Assembly (NCBI RefSeq): GCF_900111375.1
Contig: NZ_FOHB01000002.1
Location: 336,992 to 400,991, forward strand
Direction of reading: 5' to 3'
Length of the DNA: 64,000 nt
Source: Pedococcus cremeus
GTDB lineage: Bacteria > Actinomycetota > Actinomycetes > Actinomycetales > Dermatophilaceae
Part shown: piece by piece, positions 25,413-34,096 of the stretch
Numbering within the stretch: the first letter of the stretch is position 1
Layout of the letters: each line of letters starts with the position of its first letter
Translations under genes and position numbers: made by a program
The notes under the pieces: model-generated
What the model was told of the DNA's origin: nothing
What the model saw: only the letters and a program-made list of their open reading frames with translations
Database searches by the model: none

Positions 25413-25671
25413 CTAGTCACGGCCCCCCGGAGCCGTCATCAGCGGGTGGGCGGTCGGTGGGCGAGGGACTAGGCCGTCGTCTCCACAACCAGTCCTGTGG
25501 ACAACGCGGTCTGCGCGGGCGGGCCTGTGGGAAAGCGGGTGGCCCGCGCGCAGCAGGGCTACCCGGTCCTCGGGCGCACCCGCTCGTTGACCAGTCCGGT
25601 GTGACCCCCAGGGCCAGGCCGATGACGCCACCGTGACCACGTCTCGTGGCCACGGTGACCCCCCGTGCGAC

Positions 25672-25863
25672 CTAGCGCCTGGCGGAGCGGCGCACCGCCG
25701 AGCCAGCCACGGCTGCGGCCGTGAGCGCCACCGTCAGGCACCCGACCGGCAGCGGCAGGCAACAGCCACCGACCGAGACGCGCGCACCACTCCGGGTGGT
25801 GGTGGAGTACCTCGGGAACGGACCGAAGAAGCTGAAGCGACCGCGAGGGCGGGCTTGGGGCAC
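25672..25863 (-). CDS. Small membrane protein with Cys-Cys motif
   Basis: 63 aa from GTG 25863 (AAAGGTG site upstream) to TAG. A basic, aromatic N terminus (RFSFFGPFPRYSTTT) precedes one hydrophobic helix at about residues 33-56 that opens GGCCLPLPVGCLTVAL and ends in a basic AVRRSARR. It resembles small actinobacterial single-pass proteins of unknown function bearing GCCLPLP. The cysteines may be lipidated or bind metal. It lies 128 bp downstream of, and on the same strand as, the RNase Z gene. Confidence 0.6.
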   Translation of the reverse strand: MPQARPRGRFSFFGPFPRYSTTTRSGARVSVGGCCLPLPVGCLTVALTAAAVAGSAVRRSARR

Positions 25864-25991
25864 GGTGACACCTTTCGGGGACGAGAGCCCCAGTGGGAGA
25901 AGACGGTGAGGACACACGCAGGGTCGTGGCAGGCATTCCTCTCGTCGTCGGCTCGGTGGGGGCTGCTGTGCGCTCCATACCCACTCGGTGG

Positions 25992-26918
25992 TCAGCGAAC
26001 CCGGTGTGGGACGGGAATCCGGTCGAGGTCGTGGGCGACGACCGTGTCCGGGAACACCCCCCGCGCCTGGGCGAGCAGCGGCGCGGTGTCGCGGTACCGC
26101 TGGGAGAAGTGGGTGAGGACCAGCCGTCGCGCCCCGGCCTCGCGCGCGATCGTCGCCGCGTCGCGCGCGGTGAGGTGCCCGTATGCCGCCGCGACGTCGG
26201 CTTCCGCGTCGCCGAAGGTCGCCTCGCAGACCAGCAGGTCGGCGTCGCGGGCGAGCGCGACGGCTTCGGCGCAGGGTGCGGTGTCCATGACGAAGGCGAA
26301 CCGCTGGCCCGGACGCGGCTCGCTGACGTCCGCCAGCTCGACGACGCCTCCCGGGGTGCGCAGCATGCCCTCACGCTGCAGGCGACCGACATCGGCACCG
26401 CCGATTCCTTTGTCCTGCAACAGGTTGCGCAGCATGCGGCGTCCGTCGGGCTCGACGAGCCGGTAACCGTAGGTGGGCACGGAGTGCTGCAGCGGCAGGG
26501 CGTGCACGGTGAGGCCCGGGAGCTCGAGCACGGGGCCGGGCGCCGCGACGGGTCGGAGGTCGACCGACAGCCGGTCGTCGTACACCGAGGCCGACCGCAG
26601 GCGGTCGACGTACTCGTCGGCGCCCGCCGGGTGGACCAGCGGCAGCGGTCCGGTGACGCCGTCGAGGCTGAGCCGCTGCAGCACCCCGGGCAGCCCGAGG
26701 CAGTGGTCGCCGTGCGCGTGGGTGATGCAGATGGCGTCGACCTGGCTGGCGGACACGCCCGCGAGCGTCATCTGCCGCTGGGTGCCCTCACCGGGGTCGA
26801 AGAGGACGCCGAGCCCGTCCCACCGCAGCAGGTAGCCGTTGTGGTTGCGCTCACGGGTCGGGACCTGCGACGCGGTGCCGAGCACCACGAGCTCGCGCGC
26901 CCTGCTCGGCTGGTGCAT
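25992..26918 (-). CDS. rnz: Ribonuclease Z
   Basis: 308 aa metallo-beta-lactamase fold. The zinc-binding HAHGDH motif is near residue 65, with further ligands in PLQHSVPTYGYRL, FVMDTAPC and LVLTHFSQRY. FDPGEGTQRQM is the RNase Z signature before it. It removes 3' trailers from tRNA precursors. The first sensible start is ATG 26918, with GAGG upstream; an upstream in-frame extension is low-complexity and lies within the SDR gene. The SDR stop codon is 8 bp away, so the two are co-transcribed. Confidence 0.9.
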   Translation of the reverse strand: MHQPSRARELVVLGTASQVPTRERNHNGYLLRWDGLGVLFDPGEGTQRQMTLAGVSASQVDAICITHAHGDHCLGLPGVLQRLSLDGVTGPLPLVHPAGADEYVDRLRSASVYDDRLSVDLRPVAAPGPVLELPGLTVHALPLQHSVPTYGYRLVEPDGRRMLRNLLQDKGIGGADVGRLQREGMLRTPGGVVELADVSEPRPGQRFAFVMDTAPCAEAVALARDADLLVCEATFGDAEADVAAAYGHLTARDAATIAREAGARRLVLTHFSQRYRDTAPLLAQARGVFPDTVVAHDLDRIPVPHRVR

Positions 26919-26926
26919 CGTCGGCC

Positions 26927-27883
26927 TCAGCGTCGGGCACGTTGCGACAGCCAGGCCAGTCCCGTCGCTGCGGCCGCGGTGCCCGCCCCCAGGGGTCGCG
27001 GCCATTGCCGGTCCCAGGGCCCGTGCACGGCCTCACCCGTGGGCTGGGGGTCGAGCACGTTGCCGGGTGTCGCCGGAGCGGCGTCGCGGGAGATGCCGCC
27101 GAGCCGCATGAGGGGGGTCACCAGCAGGTCGTAGGCACCGGGCAGGAGCCGGAAGCCCAGCACCGCAACGGGGTTGCCGAAGCCGACCGACGTCTCGCGT
27201 CGGGGTCGCTCCACGGCCGCCACCACGGCCCGGGCGACCTTCTCGGGGGAGTCGACGGGCGGTGGCGGCCGGCCGTGCCAGCCCAGGTAGGTGCCCGCCT
27301 GCCGGTAGACGGGGGTGTTGACGCCGCCGGGGGAGACCAGGCTCACCGCGATGCCGGGCTCCGAGCGCGCCTCGATCTGCAGGGTGCGCACGAGCCCGTG
27401 CACGGCCCACTTGGCGGTGACGTAGGAGCTCATGAACGGCGTCGCGATCTTGCCCAGCAGCGAACCCACGACGACGAGGGTGCCGCCGCCATGGTCGCGG
27501 AAGTGGTGCAGCGCGGCGCGGGCCGTGTTGACGGTGCCGCCGAGCGTGGTGCGGATCGCGGCGTCGAACACCTCGGCCGGCACGTCCTCGAACCGTCCGT
27601 AGGCCAGCGCGGCCGCCGAGTGCACCACGGCATCGACCCGGCCGAACTGATCGGCTGCCCGCTCGAAGACCGCGTCGACGGCCGCGGCATCGGTGACGTC
27701 GGCTGCCACGACGAGGGTCCGGGCCGTCGGCTCGGCGCGGTGGCAGTCGCGCTCCGCCTCGGCCAGGCTCTCGGGCGAGCGCGCGACGAGCACCACGTTG
27801 GCCCCGCGCGACGCGAGCAGGATGGCGCTGGCGCGCCCCACTCCGCTCGACGCGCCGGTCACGACGACCGTTGTCCCACGCAT
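26927..27883 (-). CDS. Short-chain dehydrogenase/reductase (SDR)
   Basis: 318 aa. The cofactor motif is TGASSGVG (about residues 9-16), the structural motif HSAAAL, and the active-site Ser-Tyr-Lys is in VVGSLLGKIATPFMSSYVTAKWA. The C-terminal 80 residues extend beyond the classical SDR core, as in the DltE-like long SDR group, ending in a weakly hydrophobic stretch. It likely oxidises or reduces an alcohol or ketone with NADP(H). It is the first gene of a pair with rnz and converges with nothing. Substrate unknown. Confidence 0.85.
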   Translation of the reverse strand: MRGTTVVVTGASSGVGRASAILLASRGANVVLVARSPESLAEAERDCHRAEPTARTLVVAADVTDAAAVDAVFERAADQFGRVDAVVHSAAALAYGRFEDVPAEVFDAAIRTTLGGTVNTARAALHHFRDHGGGTLVVVGSLLGKIATPFMSSYVTAKWAVHGLVRTLQIEARSEPGIAVSLVSPGGVNTPVYRQAGTYLGWHGRPPPPVDSPEKVARAVVAAVERPRRETSVGFGNPVAVLGFRLLPGAYDLLVTPLMRLGGISRDAAPATPGNVLDPQPTGEAVHGPWDRQWPRPLGAGTAAAATGLAWLSQRARR

Positions 27884-27937
27884 GGCGCCACGCTACGGGC
27901 GGCGTGGCCACAACGCGCGGCCACGCCCGGAGACGCC

Positions 27938-27982
27938 GAGTGGGTCAGGTGGTGGACAGGTGGCGCGTCAGGTGGTGGCTCA
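27938..27982 (-). repeat. Degenerate 12-bp tandem repeats starting at the ubiA stop codon
   Basis: Read leftward, the units are TGAGCCACCACC (27982-27971, containing the gene's TGA), TGACGCGCCACC (27970-27959), TGTCCACCACC (27958-27948) and the start of a fourth, TGACCCAC. The second TGA is in frame with the first. Confidence 0.75.
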
Positions 27983-28792
27983 GGAGCCGAGCACCAGCGC
28001 CGCGACGTCGACCGCCGCGATGCCGATGGCGGCGGCGAAGGGCACCTTGCCCCGGCCGGTGACCGCGACGGCGGCCAGGACGAGGCACAGGGCGAAGGCC
28101 GCCCACGCAACCGGCGACGGAGCACCTGCCGGACCGACCAGCGCGGCTGCGGACGCCAGGACCAGCACGGCCGGCGCGAGCCACCGCACCCACCGGGCGC
28201 CGAGCCGGTGGGGGAGGCCGCGCACCCCGGTCTGCTCGTCGTCCGCAAGGTCGGGCAGCGCGTTGAGCAGGTGGGCGCCGACGCCGAGCAGCGCACCGGC
28301 CAGCACGACCCAGGCCGGCGGCCCCGTCGGTGCGGGCAGCGCGAGGGTGACGACCGCGGGCAGCGCGCCGAACGCCACGGCATACGGCACCGCGGACCAG
28401 ACGGTGCGCTTCAGGCCCAGGTTGTAGGCCCACCCGGAGGCGACCCCGAGCAGGAGGTGCACCGCGGCGGAGGCGAGCCCGCAGGCGAGGGAGAGCAGCA
28501 CGCACAGCACCCCGGCGACGGCCAGCGCCCGGCGCACCACGGCCTCGGTGACCTCGCCGCGCGCGACCGGCTTGTCGGCCCGTCCCACCAGGCGGTCACG
28601 GCCGGCGTCGATGAGGTCGTTGGACCACCCGATGGTGAGCTGCCCGGTGCCCACTGCGGCCGTCACGAGCGCACCCCGGGCCAAGGTGTGGCCGGCGCCC
28701 GCCGCGAGGAGGGCTGTCAAGGTGGTCACGGCCACCGTGGGCCCCGGGTGGCAGGCCCGGGCCAGGCCGGCGAGCTGGCTGGGGCGGGGCAC
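27980..28792 (-). CDS. UbiA-family aromatic prenyltransferase
   Basis: 270 aa with about eight to nine membrane helices. The first Asp-rich motif is NDLIDAGRD (Asn58, Asp59, Asp62, Asp66) followed by KPVARG. The second is NALPDLADDEQTGVRGLP near residue 185. Both bind Mg-prenyl diphosphate in UbiA enzymes, which attach isoprenoid chains to aromatic rings or polyols at the membrane. GTG start at 28792. It is divergent from the type III polyketide synthase gene across 85 bp, so a prenylated polyketide quinone or resorcinol is a reasonable guess at its product. Confidence 0.85.
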   Translation of the reverse strand: MPRPSQLAGLARACHPGPTVAVTTLTALLAAGAGHTLARGALVTAAVGTGQLTIGWSNDLIDAGRDRLVGRADKPVARGEVTEAVVRRALAVAGVLCVLLSLACGLASAAVHLLLGVASGWAYNLGLKRTVWSAVPYAVAFGALPAVVTLALPAPTGPPAWVVLAGALLGVGAHLLNALPDLADDEQTGVRGLPHRLGARWVRWLAPAVLVLASAAALVGPAGAPSPVAWAAFALCLVLAAVAVTGRGKVPFAAAIGIAAVDVAALVLGS

Positions 28793-28877
28793 CCGCCGAG
28801 CCTACGGCCAAGTCCCTGCCGGCACAGTCCGTCGCTTTCAGGCGCGCTCGCGCGTGTTCTGTGCCTAGGGTTGCCGG

Positions 28878-29945
28878 GTGAGCCACCTCGCCGCCGTCGT
28901 CGGTGCCCTTCCGCCCCACCGCTACGCCCAGGCCGAGGTGACCCGGGCCTTCGCCGAGGTCCTCGGCTCGGAAGGCGTCAACCGTGCGGTGCTCGAGCGC
29001 CTGCACGCCAACGCCGGGGTGAGCCACCGGCACCTCGCGCTGCCCCTCGAGCGGTATGCCGCGCTGGCGGACTTCGGTGAGGCCAACGACGAGTTCATCC
29101 GCGTGGCCGTCGACCTCGGTGCCACGGCGGTCGAGAAGGCCCTGGCCGAGGCCGGCCTCACGCCGGCCGACGTCGACCTGGTGGTGTCGACCACGATCAC
29201 CGGGCTGGCGGTGCCCTCGCTGGAGGCCCGGGTCGCGGCGCGCATCGGCCTGCGCGACGACGTCAAGCGCGTGCCGCTGGTGGGGCTCGGGTGCGTGGCC
29301 GGAGCGGCCGGCGTGGCACGGGTGCACGACCACCTGGTGGGCCACCCCGACGACGTCGCGGTGCTGCTGTCGGTGGAGCTGTGCAGCCTGACCGTGCAGC
29401 GCGACGACACCTCCACGGCCAACCTGGTCGCGAGCGGCCTGTTCGGCGACGGAGCCGCTGCGGTCGTCATGGTCGGTGACGCGCGGCGTGACGCGACGAC
29501 GCTCCCCGCCGTGCTCGCCAGCCGCAGCCGGCTCTACCCCGACAGCGAGCGGGCCATGGGCTGGGACGTCGGCGCCTCCGGGCTGCGGATCGTCCTGGGT
29601 GTGGAGGTGCCGGAGCTGGTGCGGGCCAATGTCGGCGACGACGTGCGCGCCTTCCTGGCCGACCACGGGCTGACCCTCGGAGACATCGGCTGGTGGGTGG
29701 CGCACCCCGGCGGCCCCAAGGTGCTCGAGGCGATGCAGGACGCCCTCGAGGTGGAGCGGGAGGCCCTGGGGGTGACGTGGCGGTCGCTCGACCGCATCGG
29801 CAACCTGTCGTCGGCGTCGGTGCTGCACGTGCTGGCCGACACCCTCGCGGACCGGCCGCCGGCACCCGGGAGCCACGGCGTGCTCCTCGCGATGGGGCCG
29901 GGCTTCTGCCTCGAGATGGTGCTGCTGCGCGCGCAGGAGGCCTGA
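28878..29945 (+). CDS. Type III polyketide synthase (alkylresorcinol/alkylpyrone-synthase-like)
   Basis: 355 aa thiolase-fold homodimer type. The catalytic triad is visible: Cys139 in VGLGCVAG, His276 in WVAHPGGP and Asn309 in GNLSSASVL. The conserved near-terminal MGPGF is present. Such enzymes extend a fatty acyl-CoA with malonyl-CoA units to give alkylresorcinols or alkylpyrones. The GTG at 28878 opens a four-gene operon: PKS, methyltransferase, flavoprotein, Idi. The order PKS-methyltransferase-flavoprotein is that of Streptomyces griseus srsABC, whose products are phenolic lipids and quinones. Confidence 0.9.
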   Translation: MSHLAAVVGALPPHRYAQAEVTRAFAEVLGSEGVNRAVLERLHANAGVSHRHLALPLERYAALADFGEANDEFIRVAVDLGATAVEKALAEAGLTPADVDLVVSTTITGLAVPSLEARVAARIGLRDDVKRVPLVGLGCVAGAAGVARVHDHLVGHPDDVAVLLSVELCSLTVQRDDTSTANLVASGLFGDGAAAVVMVGDARRDATTLPAVLASRSRLYPDSERAMGWDVGASGLRIVLGVEVPELVRANVGDDVRAFLADHGLTLGDIGWWVAHPGGPKVLEAMQDALEVEREALGVTWRSLDRIGNLSSASVLHVLADTLADRPPAPGSHGVLLAMGPGFCLEMVLLRAQEA

Positions 29946-29949
29946 CGCG

Positions 29950-30477
29950 GTGGCGTCGGAGGTGTGGTTCACGGCCCTGGTGGTGGCGGTCGGCCTGGAG
30001 CGGCTCGCCGAGATCGTCGTCTCGAAAAGGCATGCGGCATGGGCTTTTTCGCGCGGTGGCATCGAGTACGGGCGCCGGCACTACGGCGTGATGGTGGTCC
30101 TGCACACCGCACTGCTGGTCGGCGCCGTCGCGGAGGTGTGGTGGCTCGACCGACCCTTCCTGCCGGTGCTGGGCTGGTCGATGCTGGCGCTGGTCCTGGC
30201 CTCCCAGGCGCTGCGCTGGTGGTGCATCCGCACCCTCGGTCCGCAGTGGAACACCCGGGTCATCGTGGTGCCCGGCCTGCCGCTCGTGAGCCGCGGCCCC
30301 TACCGGGTGCTGCGTCACCCGAACTACGTCGCGGTGGTGGTCGAGGGGGTGGCCCTGCCCCTGGTGCACACCGCGTGGGTCACCGCGGTGCTCTTCACGG
30401 TGCTGAACGCCGCGCTCCTCACCGTGCGGATCCGGGTGGAGGACCGCGCGTTGCAGCCGGAGCCCGTCCGTGCCTGA
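29950..30477 (+). CDS. ICMT-type membrane methyltransferase (SrsB/BpsB-like)
   Basis: 175 aa with about four membrane helices. The isoprenylcysteine carboxyl methyltransferase signature is RGPYRVLRHPNYVAVVVEG (about residues 115-133), which binds SAM at the membrane face. The neighbouring PKS suggests O-methylation of an alkylresorcinol or alkylpyrone rather than of a protein. GTG start at 29950, 4 bp after the PKS stop codon. The 3' end overlaps the flavoprotein gene by 8 bp. Confidence 0.88.
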   Translation: MASEVWFTALVVAVGLERLAEIVVSKRHAAWAFSRGGIEYGRRHYGVMVVLHTALLVGAVAEVWWLDRPFLPVLGWSMLALVLASQALRWWCIRTLGPQWNTRVIVVPGLPLVSRGPYRVLRHPNYVAVVVEGVALPLVHTAWVTAVLFTVLNAALLTVRIRVEDRALQPEPVRA

Positions 30478-31525
30478 CCTCGTGGTGGTGGGCGGCGGAC
30501 CGGTCGGCCTGTCGGCCGCGCTGTATGCCGTCCGCTCCGGTCTGTCGGTGACGGTCCTGGAGCCGCGCACCGGTCCGGTGGACAAGGCCTGTGGCGAGGG
30601 GCTGATGCCGGGCGCCGTCACCGCCCTGGCCGCCCTCGGGGTGGAGCCGCCCGGCTGGGAGCTGCAGGGCATCCGCTACACGAGCGGATCGCGCAGCGCG
30701 GTGGCCGACTTCCCGGCCGGCCCGGGCAGGGGTGTGCGGCGCACGACGCTGCACCAGGCGTTGCTCGACGCCGTGCACGCCTCCGGCGTCGAGGTGGTCG
30801 CAGCGGCGGTCACCGGCCTCGCCCAGGACCCCGACGGCGTGCAGGTCACCACGAGCGAGCCCTCAGGCCTGGCGGGACCCACCCTCCGGGGTAGTTACGT
30901 CCTGGCGGCCGACGGGCTGCACTCGCCGGTGCGGCGACGGCTGGGCCTCGACCGGCAGGCGGCCGCCTCCCGGCGCTTCGGCCTGCGCCGCCACTTCGCG
31001 ACCACGCCGTGGAGCCGGCACGTCGAGGTGCACTGGGGAGCCACCGGTGAGGCGTACGTGACGCCGGTCGGCGAGGACCTGGTCGGGGTGGCGGTGCTGA
31101 GCGCCGCTCGCGTCTCCTACGACGAGCACCTCGCGGGGTTCCCCGCCCTGCAGGAGCGGCTGCGCGAGGCCTCGCCGGCCACACCGGTGCGCGGGGCCGG
31201 CCCCCTCAGGCAACGCGCCGCACGCCGAACGGCGGGCCGCGTGCTGCTCGTGGGTGACGCCAGCGGCTACGTGGACGCCCTGACGGGAGAAGGCATCTCG
31301 CTCGGCCTGGCCCAGGCGCGCGCGGCTGTCGACGCCGTCGCGCGCGACCGCCCCCATGCCTACGAGGCCGCGTGGCGGAGCGCCACGTGGCGGTATGCCG
31401 CCCTCACCCACGCGCTGCTGCTGGCCACGCGGCCCGCGTGGGGTCGCCGGGCGGTCGTCCCCGCCGCGTCCGCGGCGCCGTTCGTGTTCAGGGCGGCCGT
31501 CGCGGAGCTGGGGCGGACCCGGTGA
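30470..31525 (+). CDS. FAD-dependent oxidoreductase, geranylgeranyl-reductase-like
   Basis: 351 aa. FAD-binding GGGPVGLSAALYA is at residues 8-20, with DKACGEGLMPGAV near 40, a loop seen in the geranylgeranyl reductase family. The second FAD motif is VLLVGDASGYVDALTGEGI near residue 258. In the srs-like context it could hydroxylate the resorcinol to a quinone. Its geranylgeranyl-reductase affinity instead suggests saturation of a prenyl chain, which would fit the nearby UbiA and Idi. GTG start at 30470, overlapping the methyltransferase by 8 bp. Confidence 0.83.
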   Translation: MPDLVVVGGGPVGLSAALYAVRSGLSVTVLEPRTGPVDKACGEGLMPGAVTALAALGVEPPGWELQGIRYTSGSRSAVADFPAGPGRGVRRTTLHQALLDAVHASGVEVVAAAVTGLAQDPDGVQVTTSEPSGLAGPTLRGSYVLAADGLHSPVRRRLGLDRQAAASRRFGLRRHFATTPWSRHVEVHWGATGEAYVTPVGEDLVGVAVLSAARVSYDEHLAGFPALQERLREASPATPVRGAGPLRQRAARRTAGRVLLVGDASGYVDALTGEGISLGLAQARAAVDAVARDRPHAYEAAWRSATWRYAALTHALLLATRPAWGRRAVVPAASAAPFVFRAAVAELGRTR

Positions 31526-32133
31526 CCGAGGAGCGGGTGGTGCTGCTCGACGAGACGGGGCGGGCGGTCGGCACGGCACCGAAGGCACAGGTCCACCATG
31601 CCGACACGCCCCTGCACCTGGCGTTCTCGCTGTACGTCTTCAGCGCCGGGGGAGAGCTGCTGCTGCTGACCCGCCGCGCCGCGACCAAGACGACGTTCCC
31701 CGGGCTCTGGACCAACACGGTCTGCGGCCACCCGGGGCCCGGTGAGCCGGTGGGCGCCGCGTCCGCACGCCGGGCTCGCGAGGAGCTCGGCCTCGAGCTG
31801 GCGGCTCCCCGGCTGGTGCTGCCGCAGTTCGCCTACCGCGCCGAGATGGGGGGAGTCGTCGAGCACGAGCTGTGCCCGGTGCTGGTGGTGGAGGCCCCGC
31901 CCGACGCCGTCCCGTCGCCGGACCCGGCCGAGGTGGACCAGACCCGCTGGGTGCGGTGGGCCGACGTGGTGGAAGGGGTGCGCTCGGGCGGGCTGGCGAT
32001 GTCGCCGTGGGCTCGTGAGCAGGTGGGGCAGCTGGCGCGGCTCGGCCCCGACCCGGCGCGCTGGCCCACCGCCGACCCCGCCCTGCTCCCGCCGGCCGCC
32101 AGGGCCGACCAGGTGCCCGGTCAGTACAGCTAG
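31522..32133 (+). CDS. idi: Isopentenyl-diphosphate delta-isomerase, type I
   Basis: 203 aa Nudix-fold enzyme. The active-site Cys is in TNTVCGHPGPGE near residue 68, and the family block SLYVFSAGGELLLLTRRA precedes it. The Nudix-like ARREELG region and VVEHELCPVLV carry the metal and catalytic glutamates. It interconverts IPP and DMAPP. The GTG at 31522 overlaps the flavoprotein stop codon (GTGA), so idi is translationally coupled to the polyketide operon. The 3' end overlaps the convergent PAS-ANTAR gene by 4 bp. Confidence 0.93.
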   Translation: MTEERVVLLDETGRAVGTAPKAQVHHADTPLHLAFSLYVFSAGGELLLLTRRAATKTTFPGLWTNTVCGHPGPGEPVGAASARRAREELGLELAAPRLVLPQFAYRAEMGGVVEHELCPVLVVEAPPDAVPSPDPAEVDQTRWVRWADVVEGVRSGGLAMSPWAREQVGQLARLGPDPARWPTADPALLPPAARADQVPGQYS

Positions 32134-32855
32134 GGCTGGGCGGGTGCACCCCTTCGGATGTGGTGCAGCAGCCCGGGTCGGTCGGTCACCGCGGCCAGGA
32201 TCTCGCCCAGCTTCTCCTGCGGGCGCAGGTGCGCGTGGACCGGGTTGGCGAGCTCGGCGACGACGTAGGCCGCCAGGGCGTTGAGCTTGACGTTGGTGTG
32301 GTTGGAGTAGGCCCTCAGCGCCTGGAATGCCTCCTCCGCGCTCACCCCGTAGGTCGCCATCAGGGCGCCCTTGGCCTGCTCGATCACCGCGCGCGTGGCC
32401 ACCGACCGGGCGATGCCGTCAGCGGTCTCCTGCTCCACATCCCGCCGGAGGGGCACGGTCTGGTCGATGAGGTAGCCCCTGACGGCGATCACGCTGCTGT
32501 TGGACCGCACGCCCTCACCGATGACCACGACGTGCCGCTCCTCCTGCGCGACGGTCATGATGCGGTGCCGGGACGAGAAGGCGGCGCCGTCGGCGAGCAC
32601 GCCCTCGATGGTGCTCCGCAGCCGGGGCTGGTCGTCGGGGTGCACCTGCTCCATGAGCGCCTCGTACGTCGGGGGAGGGTCTCCCGGCACGTGACCGAAG
32701 ACGGCGAGCAGCTGTTCGGACCACCACCAGGTCGCGGTGAGCGCGTCGTAGCGGAAGCGGGCCACCGGGTCGGCCGTCGTCGCGCTGCCCCCGAGGGCCT
32801 CGGGACGTGGTCCCGTCGCGTGCGGGCGCGGTCGGGAGTGTTCCCGGTCGTTCAT
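32130..32855 (-). CDS. PAS-ANTAR RNA-binding antiterminator protein
   Basis: 241 aa. Residues about 35-140 form a PAS domain (ALTATWWWSEQLLAVFGH, HPDDQPRLRSTI). Residues about 165-220 are an ANTAR domain with AVIEQAKGALMATYGVSAEEAFQALRAYS. Such proteins bind dual-hairpin leaders and prevent termination in response to a PAS signal. Start ATG 32855 behind CTCTGGAG; an upstream in-frame extension overlaps the intergenic region and looks non-coding. It is divergent from a stress sigma gene and overlaps idi convergently by 4 bp. Confidence 0.87.
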   Translation of the reverse strand: MNDREHSRPRPHATGPRPEALGGSATTADPVARFRYDALTATWWWSEQLLAVFGHVPGDPPPTYEALMEQVHPDDQPRLRSTIEGVLADGAAFSSRHRIMTVAQEERHVVVIGEGVRSNSSVIAVRGYLIDQTVPLRRDVEQETADGIARSVATRAVIEQAKGALMATYGVSAEEAFQALRAYSNHTNVKLNALAAYVVAELANPVHAHLRPQEKLGEILAAVTDRPGLLHHIRRGAPAQP

Positions 32856-33097
32856 GTGTGGACTCCAGAGATGGTTGACCGGAGCAGCAGCCCCGGACGC
32901 GGTACGCGTTCTCGAAGCGGCTGTCTGCTCAACCAACGGCGGAGTGTAGGCGATGGACGGGGCTCCGCCTGACACCGGAGCGACGACGGCGCGTGCCGCG
33001 TCCTGCGGTTGCGGGTGGGGAGAAGCGGTGCTTGTCTGGCCGGGTACCCCTCGTGGTCCAGCAGCGGCGCCACACTCCTCTCACCGAAGGATGTGCG

Positions 33098-33958
33098 ATG
33101 CCGCCGAACACCACCGCTGTCGCCCCCCTCACCCCCCACCTCGCGGCCGCACCGGGCACTCCGTGGAACGCCGGGTGCCCCGACGCCGTCGAGGAGCTGC
33201 TCGCGCGGATGCGCGGGTGCCAGGACCGGCACCTCCGGGCCGAGCTCGAGGAGGCCGCGGTCGTCCAGAGCCTGCGCCTCGCGGAGGCGGTCGCGCGCCG
33301 CTACGTCGGCCGGGGGATGGAGTACGACGACCTCCTGCAGGTCGCCCGGCTGGCCCTCGTGAAGGCGGTGCGGCGCTACCGTCCCGGGGCGGGGTCCGGT
33401 TTCACGGCATACGCCGTGCCCACCATCGCGGGTGAGGTCAAGCGCCACTTCCGCGACTGCGGGTGGACCGTCCGGCCGCCGCGGCGGCTGCAGGAGTTCA
33501 AGGCCCGGCTCGCGGCGCAGGAGGAGCGGCTGCTCCACGAGCTGCACCGCGAGCCCACCCTGGCCGACCTCGCCGAGGCCCTGCGGGCCACGCCGGCCGA
33601 GGTCACGGAGGCACGGCTGGGCGCCGCCGCCTACAGCGCCTACTCCCTGGACACCCCCACGACCGTGCAGGGTCGGCCGGAGGTGGCAGGTCAGGCGCCG
33701 GACGAGTACGCCGCCCTGGAGATGCGGGAGGCGCTGCGTGGAGCGCTGGCCACGCTGAGCCCGCGAGAGCGCCAGCTGATCCGGCTGCGGTTCGTCGACG
33801 AGCTCACGCAGGCGGAGGTGGGGCGCATCCTCGGGGTCAGCCAGATGCAGGTGTCCCGCCTGCTCGCCGGTGTGCTGCGACAGCTTCGGGCACAGCTGCT
33901 GGAGGACGAGAACGCCGGCCGGGTCCCGGACGAGGGACGCGACCGCCGCAGCGCGTGA
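33098..33958 (+). CDS. SigB/SigF/SigG-type RNA polymerase sigma factor (second copy)
   Basis: 286 aa. It has region 2 (GMEYDDLLQVARLALVKAV, FTAYAVPTIAGEVKRHFRDCGW), region 3 VRPPRRLQEFK and region 4 LSPRERQLIRLRFVDELTQAEVGRILGVSQMQVSRLLAG. It is paralogous to the sigma factor at 24546, with nearly identical core blocks but a different N terminus and a longer C-terminal tail. ATG 33098 with GAAGGA upstream. No anti-sigma gene is adjacent, so it may share the partner at 23461 or respond to the PP2C network. It is divergent from the PAS-ANTAR gene. Confidence 0.92.
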   Translation: MPPNTTAVAPLTPHLAAAPGTPWNAGCPDAVEELLARMRGCQDRHLRAELEEAAVVQSLRLAEAVARRYVGRGMEYDDLLQVARLALVKAVRRYRPGAGSGFTAYAVPTIAGEVKRHFRDCGWTVRPPRRLQEFKARLAAQEERLLHELHREPTLADLAEALRATPAEVTEARLGAAAYSAYSLDTPTTVQGRPEVAGQAPDEYAALEMREALRGALATLSPRERQLIRLRFVDELTQAEVGRILGVSQMQVSRLLAGVLRQLRAQLLEDENAGRVPDEGRDRRSA

Positions 33959-34014
33959 CTGCCATGGCGTGAGGCATGGCGTCAGACCTGGCGTGAGGCC
34001 CGGCGTGAGGGCCC
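33953..34014 (+). repeat. Degenerate 12-14-bp tandem repeats anchored on the sigma-gene stop codon
   Basis: Five units each begin GCGTGA or a one-base variant: 33953-33966 (its TGA is the gene's stop codon), 33967-33978, 33979-33990 (GCGTCA), 33991-34002, and one from 34003. The terminator hairpin begins within the last unit. Confidence 0.75.
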
Positions 34015-34039
34015 CTGGTGCGCGAGCGCCCGGGGCCCT
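34008..34039 (+). terminator. Rho-independent-like terminator after the sigma gene
   Basis: AGGGCCCC (34008-34015) pairs perfectly with GGGGCCCT (34032-34039); the loop can form a shorter inner hairpin around GCGCGAGCGC. TTCTCGTC follows. It lies 50 bp past the stop codon, in a convergent gap. Confidence 0.6.
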
Positions 34040-34096
34040 TCTCGTCGCCCTCGTCGTCGTCCTCGTCGTCGGTGGCCGAGTGGCCGCCTACCGACA

